Part shown: positions 17,248-27,834 of the stretch, piece by piece
Layout: every line of letters begins with the position of its first letter
Numbering within the stretch: position 1 is the stretch's first letter
Assembly (NCBI GenBank): GCA_963575745.1
Contig: CAUYUJ010007413.1
Coordinates: 453,667-517,666 of the forward strand
Length of the DNA: 64,000 nt
Direction of reading: 5' to 3'
Source of the DNA: Prorocentrum cordatum
Lineage: Eukaryota > Sar > Dinophyceae > Prorocentrales > Prorocentraceae
The notes under the pieces: model-generated
What the model was told of the DNA's origin: nothing
Database searches by the model: none
What the model saw: the letters and a program-made list of their open reading frames with translations, nothing else
Made by a program: the position numbers and the translations under genes

Positions 17248-18720
17248 ATGCTGAAGTTGTTGGCCGTGAACGGTCACGCGAAGTCCGACGTGATCGAGGT
17301 TGACTCGGCGGCCAGCGGGGCGGACCTCCTCGCCGCGATCAAGGCCAAGCTGGGCTGGACCTTCACGGCGGCCAACTACCAGAACGAGGCTGGCGATCTG
17401 TTCTCGCCCCAACTACATGCTAGCATCTGTTCCGCGGAAGTTCGGGAGGGGTATTTCAAGGGATGCACGGAGCGGCCCGCCCCTGGCAGTTTGTATTGCA
17501 AGAGGCATGCGTATGCTCGCGGGCACCGACGACGGTGGCAGCAATCCCAGGACGCACTCGTGGTGGAGGACCACCGTAAAACAGTCCGGCAAGACGGGGT
17601 GCTCCTGGAGTACAAGGTGCAGGGGGGGTGGGCGAGGCGGGAGGCCGCGAACGCGGACGACGTCAGGCAGTGCGAGATGTGGCTGCTTCGGCGGGCGAGG
17701 CAGAAGAAACGGCAGGAGGACTGCAACAAGGACGACAGGAAGGACGTCGACGAGTTGCTGGTTGGCCGCAAATCCGCGGGCATCTTCGTGGCCGTCACGC
17801 CTTGCCTGCAAATTGCGGCAATTGCGCCGATGTGGGCGTCCGAGAGCATTTCGCAATTACTGTTGTTCTTGCTGGCCACCGGGGAGCTGTTCCTAGATTT
17901 GGCGCACGTGATTTACGACAACGCCTGCGCGGTCGCGCGGCACCTGCGCAAGCGGCAGCGCGAGAGCCCCCCGAGTGATCCGGGCGCGCCCGGCTGGGCG
18001 TGGTTGCTGGGCTTGCAATGGATCGTCGATCGGTTGCATTTCACCTATCACAAGAGCTGCCGCGATAAGACGAGCCCGTACTTCGCGCCTGGCGTCGACG
18101 CCGACGACTACCCCTCTCTGAAGGGCGTGGACACAGAAGCGGCGGAGCAATTGTTCCACGTGGCCAATCGCTGGCAGGTCGTCCTGTCCGGGGCGCACCC
18201 AGTGCACGGGGAGCTGCTGCTCCTCATTTTCGCGCGGGACCACAACAGGAGGCAGCGTTGCCACCGCGCCATCCAGACGTACCGCTCCGCTCAAGCTGCG
18301 CCGGCTGCCACCCGCAGCGGACCGAGTTCTTCGGCCGAGGGGGGCCTGCGTCTCGCGGCGGCGCACGCGGGGGGGTGCGAGTGCGATATCCCAGACCGCG
18401 CGGGCCGGCGGAAGAAGCGGAAGACAATCCGGACGTCTTGCGAGGTCCCAGAGCCCCCGCCGCCTGAACAGGCCCCGGATGGAGAGGCAGGCAAGCGTGC
18501 CGCCCCGGCAGAGGCGCCGCGCGATCCTCTCCCGACGATGAGGAAGCAGGACCTACACAGCGCTCACGTGTGGATTAACTTGCGCAGCAAGACCGTGCAC
18601 CACGCAGTGCTGCGGAATTCTGTGTCCGCCGGGTGCGGGTATTTTTTGGGCCAGGACAGCCGGCCCCTTAGGTTGGGCCGGGCCGACGTGCGACGTGCAC
18701 GGCGTGTTCTCGTGCGGTAG
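17248..18720 (+). CDS. KDZ/Zisupton-like transposase family protein
   Basis: The 490-residue frame starts at ATG 17248 (MLKLLAVNGHAKSD), which I chose over upstream GTG codons, and ends at TAG 18718-18720. The first ~55 residues are ubiquitin-fold-like in length and pattern. Then comes a Cys/His cluster at about 61-87: a Cys, then GCTERPAPGSLYCKRHA. The catalytic-like region at about 178-335 contains IYDNACAVARHL, DRLHFTYHKSC, VDTEAAEQLFHVANRWQ and LLIFARDHNRRQ. This order matches the YDxAC, H/C-rich and N/D-T-E-xx-EQ-F-S-W blocks I know from KDZ-type and Cys-cluster-associated transposases of eukaryotes. The C-terminus is low-complexity and basic. It is an uninterrupted frame, so the copy could be recent. 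A SL-like ATTCTCGGCTTCAAG lies 41 nt upstream (weak). Transposase assignment is by motif memory, not by search. Confidence 0.6.
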   Translation: MLKLLAVNGHAKSDVIEVDSAASGADLLAAIKAKLGWTFTAANYQNEAGDLFSPQLHASICSAEVREGYFKGCTERPAPGSLYCKRHAYARGHRRRWQQSQDALVVEDHRKTVRQDGVLLEYKVQGGWARREAANADDVRQCEMWLLRRARQKKRQEDCNKDDRKDVDELLVGRKSAGIFVAVTPCLQIAAIAPMWASESISQLLLFLLATGELFLDLAHVIYDNACAVARHLRKRQRESPPSDPGAPGWAWLLGLQWIVDRLHFTYHKSCRDKTSPYFAPGVDADDYPSLKGVDTEAAEQLFHVANRWQVVLSGAHPVHGELLLLIFARDHNRRQRCHRAIQTYRSAQAAPAATRSGPSSSAEGGLRLAAAHAGGCECDIPDRAGRRKKRKTIRTSCEVPEPPPPEQAPDGEAGKRAAPAEAPRDPLPTMRKQDLHSAHVWINLRSKTVHHAVLRNSVSAGCGYFLGQDSRPLRLGRADVRRARRVLVR

Positions 18721-19430
18721 CTGCTATGGGCTTCGGGCTTGCATTGTCGCAGATGCCGCCTGGCGCGCGCCGCCGATCGTTGGCGGGCAGGTTGGCGGGG
18801 GGGGCGAACGGGGGAGACATGGGGTCGGGCAGGCACCCCGGGCGAGTGGGGATGCGGCGCGCTGCGCGTCGGCGCGGGGCCCATGGGCGACTGGCGGGGC
18901 AGGGTGGCGAATCATAGGACGTAGCCAGTTTGTGGCGCGCAGAGCGAATCCAGGGGGGTGGAGACGATTGGGCTCGAGTTGGAGGCAGCGCAGCGGGGCG
19001 CAGCCCTGTACTTGGAGTTCTCGTCGGGGAGGGGGTCTTAAATTGGGCTGCGGGGTAGGCGAAAGGGCGCCGGGTTTAATGGGCACTGTCGGGTCATTGT
19101 AGCGCAGGGTGCAGAGAAGGGGGCTGGGGCGATCGTTCCAGAGAGTGGCGCAGGGCGCGCGCGCCGGCGGCCGCGGAGCCGTCTGGGCACAGGCTCTTGG
19201 GACCTCAATTGTTTCAAGCAGCGCGCGCAAGTCGCACTGGGCTTGTTCTGCAGGACTGCCTTCGCGCGCGCCGCGGAGCTCTCGCGGGCGCTGAGAGGCG
19301 ATCGCTTCGCCTTGCTCTCTGATCCAAAAGAGTTCGCCTGCCCGCCCCGCGCCGCTTCCCCGCCCGAGTCGTGGCCCAGGGCGGCCCCCCTCGTTTGTCC
19401 CCAACCAACTTGCGTTGCTGGGTCCTCGTT
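18721..19430. other. GC-rich flank, no supported gene
   Basis: Several overlapping frames are open because of base composition, but none shows a motif. The boundary motif GGGTCCTCGTTTTGAAGAGA (also at 60.7 kb and inverted at 42.4 and 44.1 kb) occurs at about 19418-19438. Confidence 0.4.
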
Positions 19431-19439
19431 TTGAAGAGA

Positions 19440-21245
19440 GGCCCCTTTCGAAATTGTATTAAACCAGAAATCTGCCTCCAAGAGAGCACCCAGTACTCAA
19501 CGGGCCCCGTCTCCAAGAAAGCGCCCGGTACTCAACAGGCCCCGCCTCCAAGAGAGCACCCAGTACTCCACAGCCTCCGATGCCAGAGAGGCCCCTTCAA
19601 AGTTGCATTTAAAAAGAAATCCGCCTCCAAGAGAGCACCCGCTACTCAACGGGCCCCGTCTCCAAGAGAGCACCCAGTACTCAACAGTCCCCGCCTCCAA
19701 GACAGCGCCCGGCACTCAACGGGCCCCGCCTCCAAGAGAGCACCCAGTACTCCACAGCCTCCGATACCAGAGAGGCCCCTTCGAAGTTGCATTAAAAAAG
19801 AAATCCGCCTCTAAGAGAGCACCCAGTACTCAACGTGCCCCGTCTCCAAGAGAGCACCCAGTACTCAACAGGCCCCGCCTCCAAGACAGCACCCGGTACT
19901 CATCAGGCCCCGCCTCCAAGAGAGCACCCAGTACTCCACAGCCTCCGATGCCAGAGAGGCCCCTTCGAAGTTGCATTTAAAAAGAATTCCGCCTCCAAGA
20001 GAGCACCCAGCACTCAACCGGTTCCGTCTCCAAGAGGGCGCCCAGTACTCAACAGGCCCCGTCTCCAAGACAGCACTCTGCACTCAACAGGCCCCGCCTC
20101 CTAGAGAGCACCCAGTACTCCACAGCCTCCGATACCAGAGTTGCCCTTTCGAAGATGCATTCAAAAAGGAATCCGCCTCCAAGGGAGCACCCAGTACTCA
20201 ACAGGCCCCGTCTCCAAGAGGGCACCCAGTACTCAACGTGCCCCGTCTCCAAGACAGCACCCGGTACTCAACAGGCCCCGCCTCAAAGAAAGCACCCGGT
20301 ATTCCACGGTCTCCTGCGCCAGAGAGGCCCCTTCGAAGTTGCATTCCAAAAGAACTCCGCTCCAAGAGAGCACCCAGTACTCAACAGGCCCCGTCTCCAA
20401 GAGAGCACCCGCTACTCAACGGGCCCCGTCTCCAAGACAGCACCCGGTACTCAACAGGCCCCGCCTCCAAGAGAGCACCCAGTATTCCACAGCCTCCGAT
20501 ACCAGAGAGGCCCCTTCGAAGTTGTATTTAAAAAAGAATTCTGGCTCCAAGAGAGCACCCAGTACTCGACAGGCCCCGTCTCCAAGAGAGCACCCAGTAC
20601 TCAACAGGCCCCGTCTCCAAGACAACACTCGGTACTCAACAGGCCCCGCCTCCAAGAGAGCACCCAGTACTCCACACAGCCTCCGATACCAGAGTTGCCC
20701 CTTCGAAGTTGTATTAAACGAGAAGTCCGCCTCCAAGAGAGCACCCAGTACGCAACAGGCTCCGTCTCCAAGAGAGCACCCAGTACTCAACAGGCCCCGC
20801 CTCCAAGTCAGCACTCTGTACTCAACAGGCCCCGCCTCCAAGAGAGCACCCAGTACTCCGCAGCCTCCGATACCAGAGAGGCCCCTTCGAAGATGTATTA
20901 AAAAAGAAACCTGGCTCCAAGAGAGCACCCAGTACTCGACAGGCCCCGTCTCCAAGAGAGCACCCAGTACTCAACAGGCCCCGTCTCCAAGACATCACTC
21001 GGTACTCAACAGGCCCCGTGTCCAAGAGAGCACCCAGTACTCCACAGCTTCCGACATCAGAGAGGCTCCTGCGAAGTTGCATTAAAAAAGAAAATCGCCT
21101 CCAAGAGAGCACCCAGTACGCAACAGGCTCCGTCTCCAAGAGGGCGCCCAGTACTCAACAGGCCCCATATTGAAGACAGCACTCGGTACTCAATAGGCCC
21201 CGCCTCCAAGAGAGCGCCCAGTACTCGACAGCCTCCGGTACCAGC
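19440..21245. repeat. 35-bp repeat in a ~185-bp higher-order repeat array
   Basis: The basic unit is CTCCAAGAGAGCACCCAGTA followed by CTCAACAGGCCCCGT. About every four to five units a distinct spacer (CCGATACCAGAGAGGCCCCT then TCGAAGTTGCATTAAAAAAG) recurs, near 19600, 19785, 19968, 20150, 20337, 20520, 20707, 20888 and 21075. The period is therefore 181-187 bp over about ten copies. Open frames on both strands are repeat artefacts. Confidence 0.9.
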
Positions 21246-21277
21246 GATACCAGGAGGGAGGGGGATGGGGAGGGACA

Positions 21278-21359
21278 GGAGGAGGAGGAGGAGGAGGAGG
21301 AGGAGGAGGAGGAGGAGGAGGTGGAGGAGGCTGGGGAGGGGGGGGAGGAAGAGGAGGAG

Positions 21360-21394
<35 letters not shown>

Positions 21395-21455
21395 AAGGAT
21401 GAGGAGGTCGGGGGGGGAGGAGGAAGCGGAGGAGGGGGAGGATGAGGGGGATGAG
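21278..21455. repeat. (GGA)n tract
   Basis: GGA/GAG trinucleotide repeat with GGGG interruptions. Confidence 0.9.
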
Positions 21456-21529
21456 GAGGCGTGGTGGTGTTGCATGTGTGGCGTGGTGCGGTGGTGCTTC
21501 AGGGAGCGCGCGGGCGCCCGCCCGCCCGA

Positions 21530-21908
21530 CTCGCCGCCCGCCCGTTAGGGCCCCGCCCGCCGCCCGACTCGCACGCCCGTTAGGGTCTCTCGCCCGACCC
21601 GACCCGCCCGTTAGGGTACGCACGTGCCAACTCGATGATGCATCATACTTTAATGTTCCACCCGCCCGACCCGACCCGCCCGTTAGGGTACGCACGTGCC
21701 ATTTCGATGGGGCATCATAATTTAATGTCCTGCCCGCCCGACCCGACCCGCCCGTCAGGGTGCGCACGTGCCAACTCGATTATGCATCATATTTTATTGT
21801 CCCACCCGATCGACCCGACCCGCGCGTTAGGGCACGCACGCGCCAGCTCGATGATTCATCATACTTTAACGTATCGCCCGACCCGACCCGCCCGTTAGGG
21901 TATGCCTG
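21530..21908. repeat. 72-bp tandem repeat containing GTTAGGGT and ATGATGCATCAT
   Basis: About five units combine CCCGACCCGACCCGCCCG, TTAGGGTACGCACGTGCCA, ACTCGATGATGCATCATA and CTTTAATGT. Each holds the palindrome ATGATGCATCAT or a variant. The first units are truncated. Confidence 0.85.
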
Positions 21909-21909
21909 T

Positions 21910-23740
21910 GTGGTACCCCGCCGGCTTGATACCCCCCCCCGGGGCCCCCACTACCAAGCCAGCGGCCGCCAGCTTGGTACCCTCGCAGGCTTGGTACCCC
22001 CACAGGGGATCCCCCCTGCCAAGCCAGCGGCCGCCGGCTTGGTACCCCGCCGGCTTGGTACCCCCCTCCCCCCCAGGGGCTCCCCCCTACCAAGCCAGCG
22101 GCCGACGGCTTGGTACCCCGCCGGCTTGGTACCCCCGCAGGGGGCTCCCCCCTACCAAGCCAGCGGCCGCCGGCTTGGTCCCCCCCCCAGGGGCTCCCCC
22201 CTACCACGCAGGCGGCCGCCGGTTGGGTGCCCCCCCAGGAGCTCACCCCTACCAAGCCAGCGGCCGCCGGCCTGGTACCCCGCCGCTAGGCGTCCCCCCC
22301 AAACCTCCCCCCTCTACCAAGCCAGCCGCCGGCTTGGTACCAATCGCCGCTTGGTACCCCCCCGGGGCCCCCCTACCAAGCCAGCGGCCGCCGCTTGGGT
22401 ACCCCCGCCGGCTTGGTACCCCCCTCCCCACAGGGGCTCTCCCTACCCAAGCCAGCGGCCGCCGGCTTGGTACCACCCCGCCGGCTTGGTACCCCCGCAG
22501 GGGCTCCCCCTATCAAGCCAGCGGCCGCCGGCCTGGTAGGAGCGCGCAGTTTCCCCCCTACCCAAGCCAGCGGCCGCCGGCTTGTACCTCCGCAGTCTTG
22601 GTACCCCCCCGGGCCCACCCACCTACCAATCCAGCGGCCGCCGGCTTGGTACCCCCGCGTGCTGGTACCCGCCCCAGGACCCCCCCCTACCAAGCCAGCG
22701 GCCGCCGGCTTGGTACCCCGCCGGCTTGGTACCCCCGCAGGGGCTCCCCCCTATCAAGCCAGCGGCCGCCGGCCTGGTATCCCCCCCGGGTTTCCCCCTT
22801 ACCAAGCCAGCGGCCGCCGGCTTGGTACCCCGCAGGCTTGGTACCCCCTCCAGGGCCCCCCCCCCCTGCCACCAGCGGGCGCCGGCTTGGTATCCCCCGC
22901 CGTTCTGGCACGGACCCCCAAAAAAGCGCTCCCCCCTACCAAGCCAGCGGCCGCCGGCTTGGTACCCCGCCGGCTTGGTACCTCTTCCCGGGGGCTCTCC
23001 CCTACCAAGCCAGCGGCCGCCGACTTGGTGCCCCGCCGGCTTGGTACCCCCCAAGGGGCTCCTCCCTACCAAGCCAGCGGCCGCCGGCTTGGTATTCCCC
23101 CAGGTGCTCTCCCTACCAAGCCAGCGGCCGCCGGCTTGGTACCCCGCCGGCTTGGTACCCCCCCAGGGGTTCCCACCTACCATGCCAGCGCCGGCTTGGT
23201 AGCCCGCCGGCTTGGTATCCGGGAACCCCTCCCCCCCCCTCCCGCCCTCCCACGATGCCGCCGGCTTGGCCCGGCCCCGCCGGCTTGGTACCCCGCCGGC
23301 TTGGTACCCCCCGCAGCTCGCCCCCTACCAAGCCAGCGCCGGTTTGGTACCCCGCCGGCTTGGTATCCGGGAGCCCTTCCCCCCCCCCCTCTCCCGCCCT
23401 CCCACGATGCCGCCGGCTTGGTACCCCGCCGGCTTGGTACCTCCCCCCGCCGCCCCCGCTACCAAGCCAGCGCCGGCTTGGTACCCCGCCAGCTTGGTAT
23501 CCGGGAGCCCCTCCCCTCCCTCCCGCGCTCCCGCGATGCCGCCGGCTTGGTACCCCGCCGGCTTGATACCCCCCGCAACCCACCCCCTACCAAGCCAGCG
23601 CTGGCTTGGTACCTTGCCGGCTTGGTATCCGGGAGCCCTTCCCCCTTCCTCCTCCCGCCCTCCCACGATGCCGCCGGCTTGGTACCCCGCTGGCTTGGTA
23701 CCCTTCCGCCGCCCCTCCCCTACCAAGCCATCGCCCGGCG
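21910..23740. repeat. Hairpin array block 3, degenerate
   Basis: The same ACCAAGCC/GGCTTGGT hairpin unit as at 13-15 kb, with more variable spacers. From 23190 on, units shorten and alternate with CCCTCCCGC-CCTCCCACGATGCC spacers. Confidence 0.9.
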
Positions 23741-23818
23741 TACACTCTGCCTCCCCGTGGGGAAGAAGGGCGGTTGGAAGAGGGAGCCTTCTCTGAGCCA
23801 CTCACGCCCGAAAGTCGG

Positions 23819-24014
23819 CGGCGAGCGAGGGGGGAAAGTGAGAAGGAGAAGGCCTTCTCAGCAGGCTTGGAAGTCCCCCGGCCTTCTGAGAAGTTTTCTA
23901 GGCCTTCCCCGAAGACACGGGAATTCTTTCTGAAGGCGCGAGGGTTTCTGCGAAGCCCCGCCGCTTTCTGAGAAGGCCTTCTCCTTCTTGCTTCCCCCTC
24001 CCTCGCTTGCCGCC
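23819..24014. mobile_element. Inverted-repeat element, family M2, copy 1 (~195 bp)
   Basis: The left arm (CGGCGAGCGAGGGGGGAAAG then TGAGAAGGAGAAGGCCTTCTCAG) is the reverse complement, with few differences, of the right end (CTGAGAAGGCCTTCTCCTTC then CCTCCCTCGCTTGCCG). The inverted repeats are ~45 bp. There is no coding capacity. Related copies lie at 31405-31605 and 58025-58220. Confidence 0.65.
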
Positions 24015-24280
24015 GATAAAAGGCCGGTCACTTGCCCGGTCCGGGCCGCCTCGGCCCGCCCCGGGGGCGCGCACGCGCAGGGGCCCAGGCCTCGCACGGC
24101 TTCGGCATGGCAGGTCATGGGGGCTTCGTGTGCCCTCGCAGTTCCGTCTGCGGCGCGCGTTGGCGTCAAGTGGCGTCCAGTTCGAAGGTTGCTAAACCAT
24201 CCACCCCCACCGTCCATACCTTCCGACCTCCGCAGGAGGTGCGAAAGAGTTCTTCGAAACGCATGGAGGCTCCACGCAAT

Positions 24281-25003
24281 TCAAGGGAACCCAGATAGGT
24301 CATACCGAAAAAAGGGCAGACGGTTGCGGCGGAAGGTCCAGAAGAACGAGGGGGAGGGTAGGTACCCCTGGCCCAAGGTGCCCCCAGCTTTTCGCTCCAT
24401 TTTGGAGCCCCATGGGACCCTCTGGGCCTGATAAGGGGTGCTCTTGAGGCAGTCTGGGTTTCCCCGAGGATCCTGGCGGCACATGGGGCCACAGGGGCAC
24501 CTCTGGCAACACCCGACCAGTGGTCGATGAGAAAGTGCCGATATGACATCGACCAGCGTCAGCTTGGCGTCATCTTGCGTGCGCCAGCGCCGAGTCGCAG
24601 GAGCCAACAAGACGGCACGGGAGGCTCCCGTGAGCAGCCGCCGAGGGCGGTGTGATCTTCGCCATCGCCGCAGGCTGTCCTGCGCCTCGGGGTCCCGGAG
24701 TCGCTCGCGGTCCTCGGCTCCCCTGGAGCGGGGACGCCAGACTGCCCCCCCCGAGGCAGGGCTCGGAAGCCCTGCGCCAGCGGTCTGCAGAATAGAACTC
24801 ATCTCGGGGGTAGACAGACCTCCTACCCTGACACGTCGATTCAGGAATTGGCCGTTTTCGGTTCGCGAGGGGGCGTCGCGGCCGTCATGTTTGCGGGTCC
24901 AGGTCCGTCGGTTTCGGTCCCAGGCCGTTTTCACTAAGGGGAGGTCTACTAAAGGGAGGTTTGTCCACCGCCGATCATTTCGGGAGATGTCTGGAGCCAA
25001 CAC
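24281..25003 (-). CDS. Weak hypothetical ORF
   Basis: A 240-codon frame that may begin at a non-ATG codon. The central part has non-repetitive composition, with LTLVDVISALSHRPLVGCC then QRCPCGPMCRQDPRGNPDC, which is Cys-rich. No family is recognised, and the plus strand is also open for 186 codons (24543-25103), which lowers confidence. It may be non-coding. Confidence 0.2.
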   Translation of the reverse strand: MLAPDISRNDRRWTNLPLVDLPLVKTAWDRNRRTWTRKHDGRDAPSRTENGQFLNRRVRVGGLSTPEMSSILQTAGAGLPSPASGGAVWRPRSRGAEDRERLRDPEAQDSLRRWRRSHRPRRLLTGASRAVLLAPATRRWRTQDDAKLTLVDVISALSHRPLVGCCQRCPCGPMCRQDPRGNPDCLKSTPYQAQRVPWGSKMERKAGGTLGQGYLPSPSFFWTFRRNRLPFFRYDLSGFP

Positions 25004-25269
25004 TCGAGTAGGGGGTCGACTATACCCAGCAGCAGTGTTCTCGCCGCATGCAGGAACACAGAATCGAAGAGGAAAGCGAGTGCAGGGTAAGTCAAGTCTG
25101 TAGTCTCAGAAGCCAGGCGAAGGCTGGCAAACCCGTGGCTGCTAAATCGTAGTTCCAGGAAGCAGCCCGCTCACTCATGAGCGCGCTGAGTTTTATTCCG
25201 GGAATTTGTTTTCTCCTTCCGGGAAGACCGTTTTAGCATCCACGGATGTGCCAGGCCTCGCCCAGCCTC

Positions 25270-25610
25270 CCGTAGTCCATGGTTGGTTCCCTACTCGGAA
25301 CAAAGTCTCGACGGAAGATGTCTGGCAATCTTCGGCCTCCGGGGGCCTTCACTCAGTGATCGCAAACATGGATGAAGGAAGCGTGGATTAGCGACGGGCC
25401 CCGTTTCCATGGGATTTCCGCCGCCGAACGAGGCGGCACCAGCCGCATTTTGGGGAGGGCGCCTCCCCCGATCCATGGATTTGGCGACCGCGCGCCAAGT
25501 CCATGGATCGCTAATCCATGTTTGCGCGCCCCGGACCTACTCGAAACAAAGTCTCGACGGAGGATGTCTGGCAATCTTCGGCCTCCGGGGGCCTTCACAG
25601 GACTGGATAT
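25270..25610. repeat. Duplicated ~65-bp segment
   Basis: The segment starting CTACTCGGAACAAAGTCTCG and ending GCCTCCGGGGGCCTTCAC occurs at about 25290-25352 and again at 25538-25600 with few changes. The intervening part contains inverted copies of ATCCATGGATTTGGCG-type sequence. Confidence 0.75.
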
Positions 25611-25727
25611 CTACAGAGGCCCCGAGAAGGGCCAGAGGCGTTTTGGACGTACGATCTTCAGCCAGCTCGACGACAGCGCCGGCACCGAGGGAGGAGGGCG
25701 ACGTCGATGACCACACCAGCTGGAGAT

Positions 25728-25789
25728 CATGACGACGACGTCGACGTCGACGACGACGACAGCGACGACGACGACGACGACGACGACAA

Positions 25790-25844
<55 letters not shown>

Positions 25845-25905
25845 ACGACGATGACGGCGACGACGACGACGACGACAATGACGACGACGACGACGTTCGG
25901 CGGCT
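25728..25905. repeat. (GAC)n tract
   Basis: Nearly pure GAC trinucleotide repeat, readable as poly-Asp, poly-Thr or poly-Arg. Confidence 0.95.
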
Positions 25906-26407
25906 CGCGCAAAGTACAAACGGAGGGTCGAGGGTGCTTGGCCATTTTAAGAAGCCAAGGGTGCTTGAACGCCCTCCCGCCTTCGAATAGGGCTATTTAG
26001 AAGCCCTCGGGCCCTCCCGCTCGACTGGGCGACTTCAGGGCCGCTGGGCATGATGATGGTGACCCCGCGCGGGCTGGGCGATTTCAGGTCGTTGCCGATC
26101 CGCCATCGCATCTGACGTGCCTCATCCTCCGAGCTTTTTCGGACGCCCCGTCGGCCCACCCACGTGAGCAGAGAACGGCGGCGCCGCTTGCCAGAATCAA
26201 GGCTACAGAAGAGGCTGCAGAGGCAGTCAGGGAGCGTTGAGCTCGGGTGGATCCCCCTTCCGTGCTGTTGGTGCTGCCACCCCTCCACCTCTCAAGGCGC
26301 TGCTCATCCGCCCATCCGTCCCCCGCTCTCCCCTCCTCCGCCCCCGGGCCCGAGACCCGCCGAGGCCATCGAGGGGGGGGCGTTCTACGAGCCGTTCTAC
26401 TGGGGCG

Positions 26408-26567
26408 GCCCCATGCACCCCCGGGGCTTTCTTTGAAAGAGATACTGCTCGGGGACGGCAAAGAGGGGAGTGAGGACTGGGGTGGGCCCCATGCACCCCC
26501 GGGGCTTTCTTTGAAAGAGATACTGCTCGGGGACGGCAAAGAGGGGGGTGAGGACTGGGGTGGGGAT
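26408..26567. repeat. 78-bp tandem duplication
   Basis: Two near-identical copies begin CCATGCACCCCCGGGGCTTT and continue through GAGATACTGCTCGGGGACGG. Confidence 0.85.
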
Positions 26568-26889
26568 ATCATGGCGGGGGGCATGATTTTCCCCCAGGTC
26601 TCATGGCGCCTCTTCTCATTTCATTACGTCCCTGGCCCCCCCGCCCTTGGGCCGCGCACATGCCGCTGGCCATGATTTGCACCCCCCCTCTCTTGGACAC
26701 CCGCCGCTTGGCCGCTCCCGAGGGACTGCGGCCGTGCCTGGTTGGGCGCAGATTCGCTGGCGCCAGCGGGGGGGCGGCGTAAGAAGGGGGTGGGCGTCCA
26801 AGAGAAGCCCCTCGCGGCCTCCTGGCAAGCAGCCCCTGCCCTCCAGCAGCCGAGAGCGAGGACGCGCCATAGACATGTCAACTTTAAAG

Positions 26890-27015
26890 GCGCTCCGCGC
26901 GGATTTCTTGGATCCGCGCTGGGCCGCCCTAGCGGCGCCTCCGGCGCCGCCCCTGGCGCGCTCCGCGCGCCAGGGAGCGGGGCCCAGCGCAGATCCAAGA
27001 ATTCGCGTGGAGCGC
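26890..27015. mobile_element. Fold-back element (~126 bp)
   Basis: The left arm (GCGCTCCGCGCGGATTTCTT then GGATCCGCGCTGGGCC) pairs with the right arm, ending GATCCAAGAATTCGCGTGGAGCGC in outline. Arms are ~36 bp. The centre holds CTGGCGCGCTCCGCGCGCCAG. A related copy is at 60178-60400. Confidence 0.65.
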
Positions 27016-27097
27016 AAAAAAATGCTAAGTTGTTGACAATGAGACCTTCCGCCTCCCTGGGATCCCCCCCCCTGCGCGCCGCCAATCATCTCTTGCC

Positions 27098-27238
27098 GGA
27101 GGCGACGACAGGGGCGAATAGCCCAGGGGCGGGCAATACATGTATCCAGGGGAGCTGATGACCCATGTCTTCGGCGAGGCTCCGGGGCGAATACGTGTAA
27201 TGCCCGCCTCTTGGCTATTCGCCCCTATCGTCGCCGCC
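27098..27238. mobile_element. MITE-like element with ~48-bp inverted repeats
   Basis: The left end reads GGAGGCGACGACAGGGGCGA then ATAGCCCAGGGGCGGGCAAT. The right end, reverse-complemented, reads GGCGGCGACGATAGGGGCGA then ATAGCCAAGAGGCGGGCATT. The interior is only ~45 bp. TCTTG occurs on both flanks but is too short to call a target duplication. Confidence 0.65.
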
Positions 27239-27724
27239 GATCTTGGCGCTTCACATGTCCCCTCCTTTGCACATTCAGAAAATATGCTTGCGGCCGGACC
27301 TGGGACAGAAGAACATCCTTCAAGAGCAGGAGACCCGCCGCCAGCCAACACACAGCAACATCCGCCAAGCACGACGAACATCAGGGGACCCTCCCCGAAC
27401 CGACCTCGATCCTATACCTCGGTCCGACCGTAAGGAAAGTTGTCGTCAGACGAGGTCGCCGGCAGTGGCGCAATAGATGACTGCGCCTCGCGCGTCGGGG
27501 CCTGGGCTGGTCAGCTGCCCCTTCGAAGGTTGACCTCGCGAGGGCGCTATAACCTCGCGTTGCGCATCGCGGGGTGCATCTTTTCAGGAGCGAGGGAATC
27601 AGAAAGGAAAAAAAGCACAGACACAATCAATCGTCGATCCCGTAGAAATTATTAGAAAATATGGGAAGTGGGGGAAGACCAAAAACCCAGAAAGTATGAG
27701 AAATATTGGAAATCCTGTTGTTTT

Positions 27725-27782
27725 GGTCTATTTGTGTGTGTGGGTATGTGTGTGTGGGTGTGGGTGTGGGTGTGGGTGTGGG

Positions 27783-27834
<52 letters not shown>

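Noticed and set aside
21530-21908. Possible telomere array (GTTAGGG)
   Set aside because: The motif occurs once per 72-bp unit, not in tandem TTTAGGG runs.
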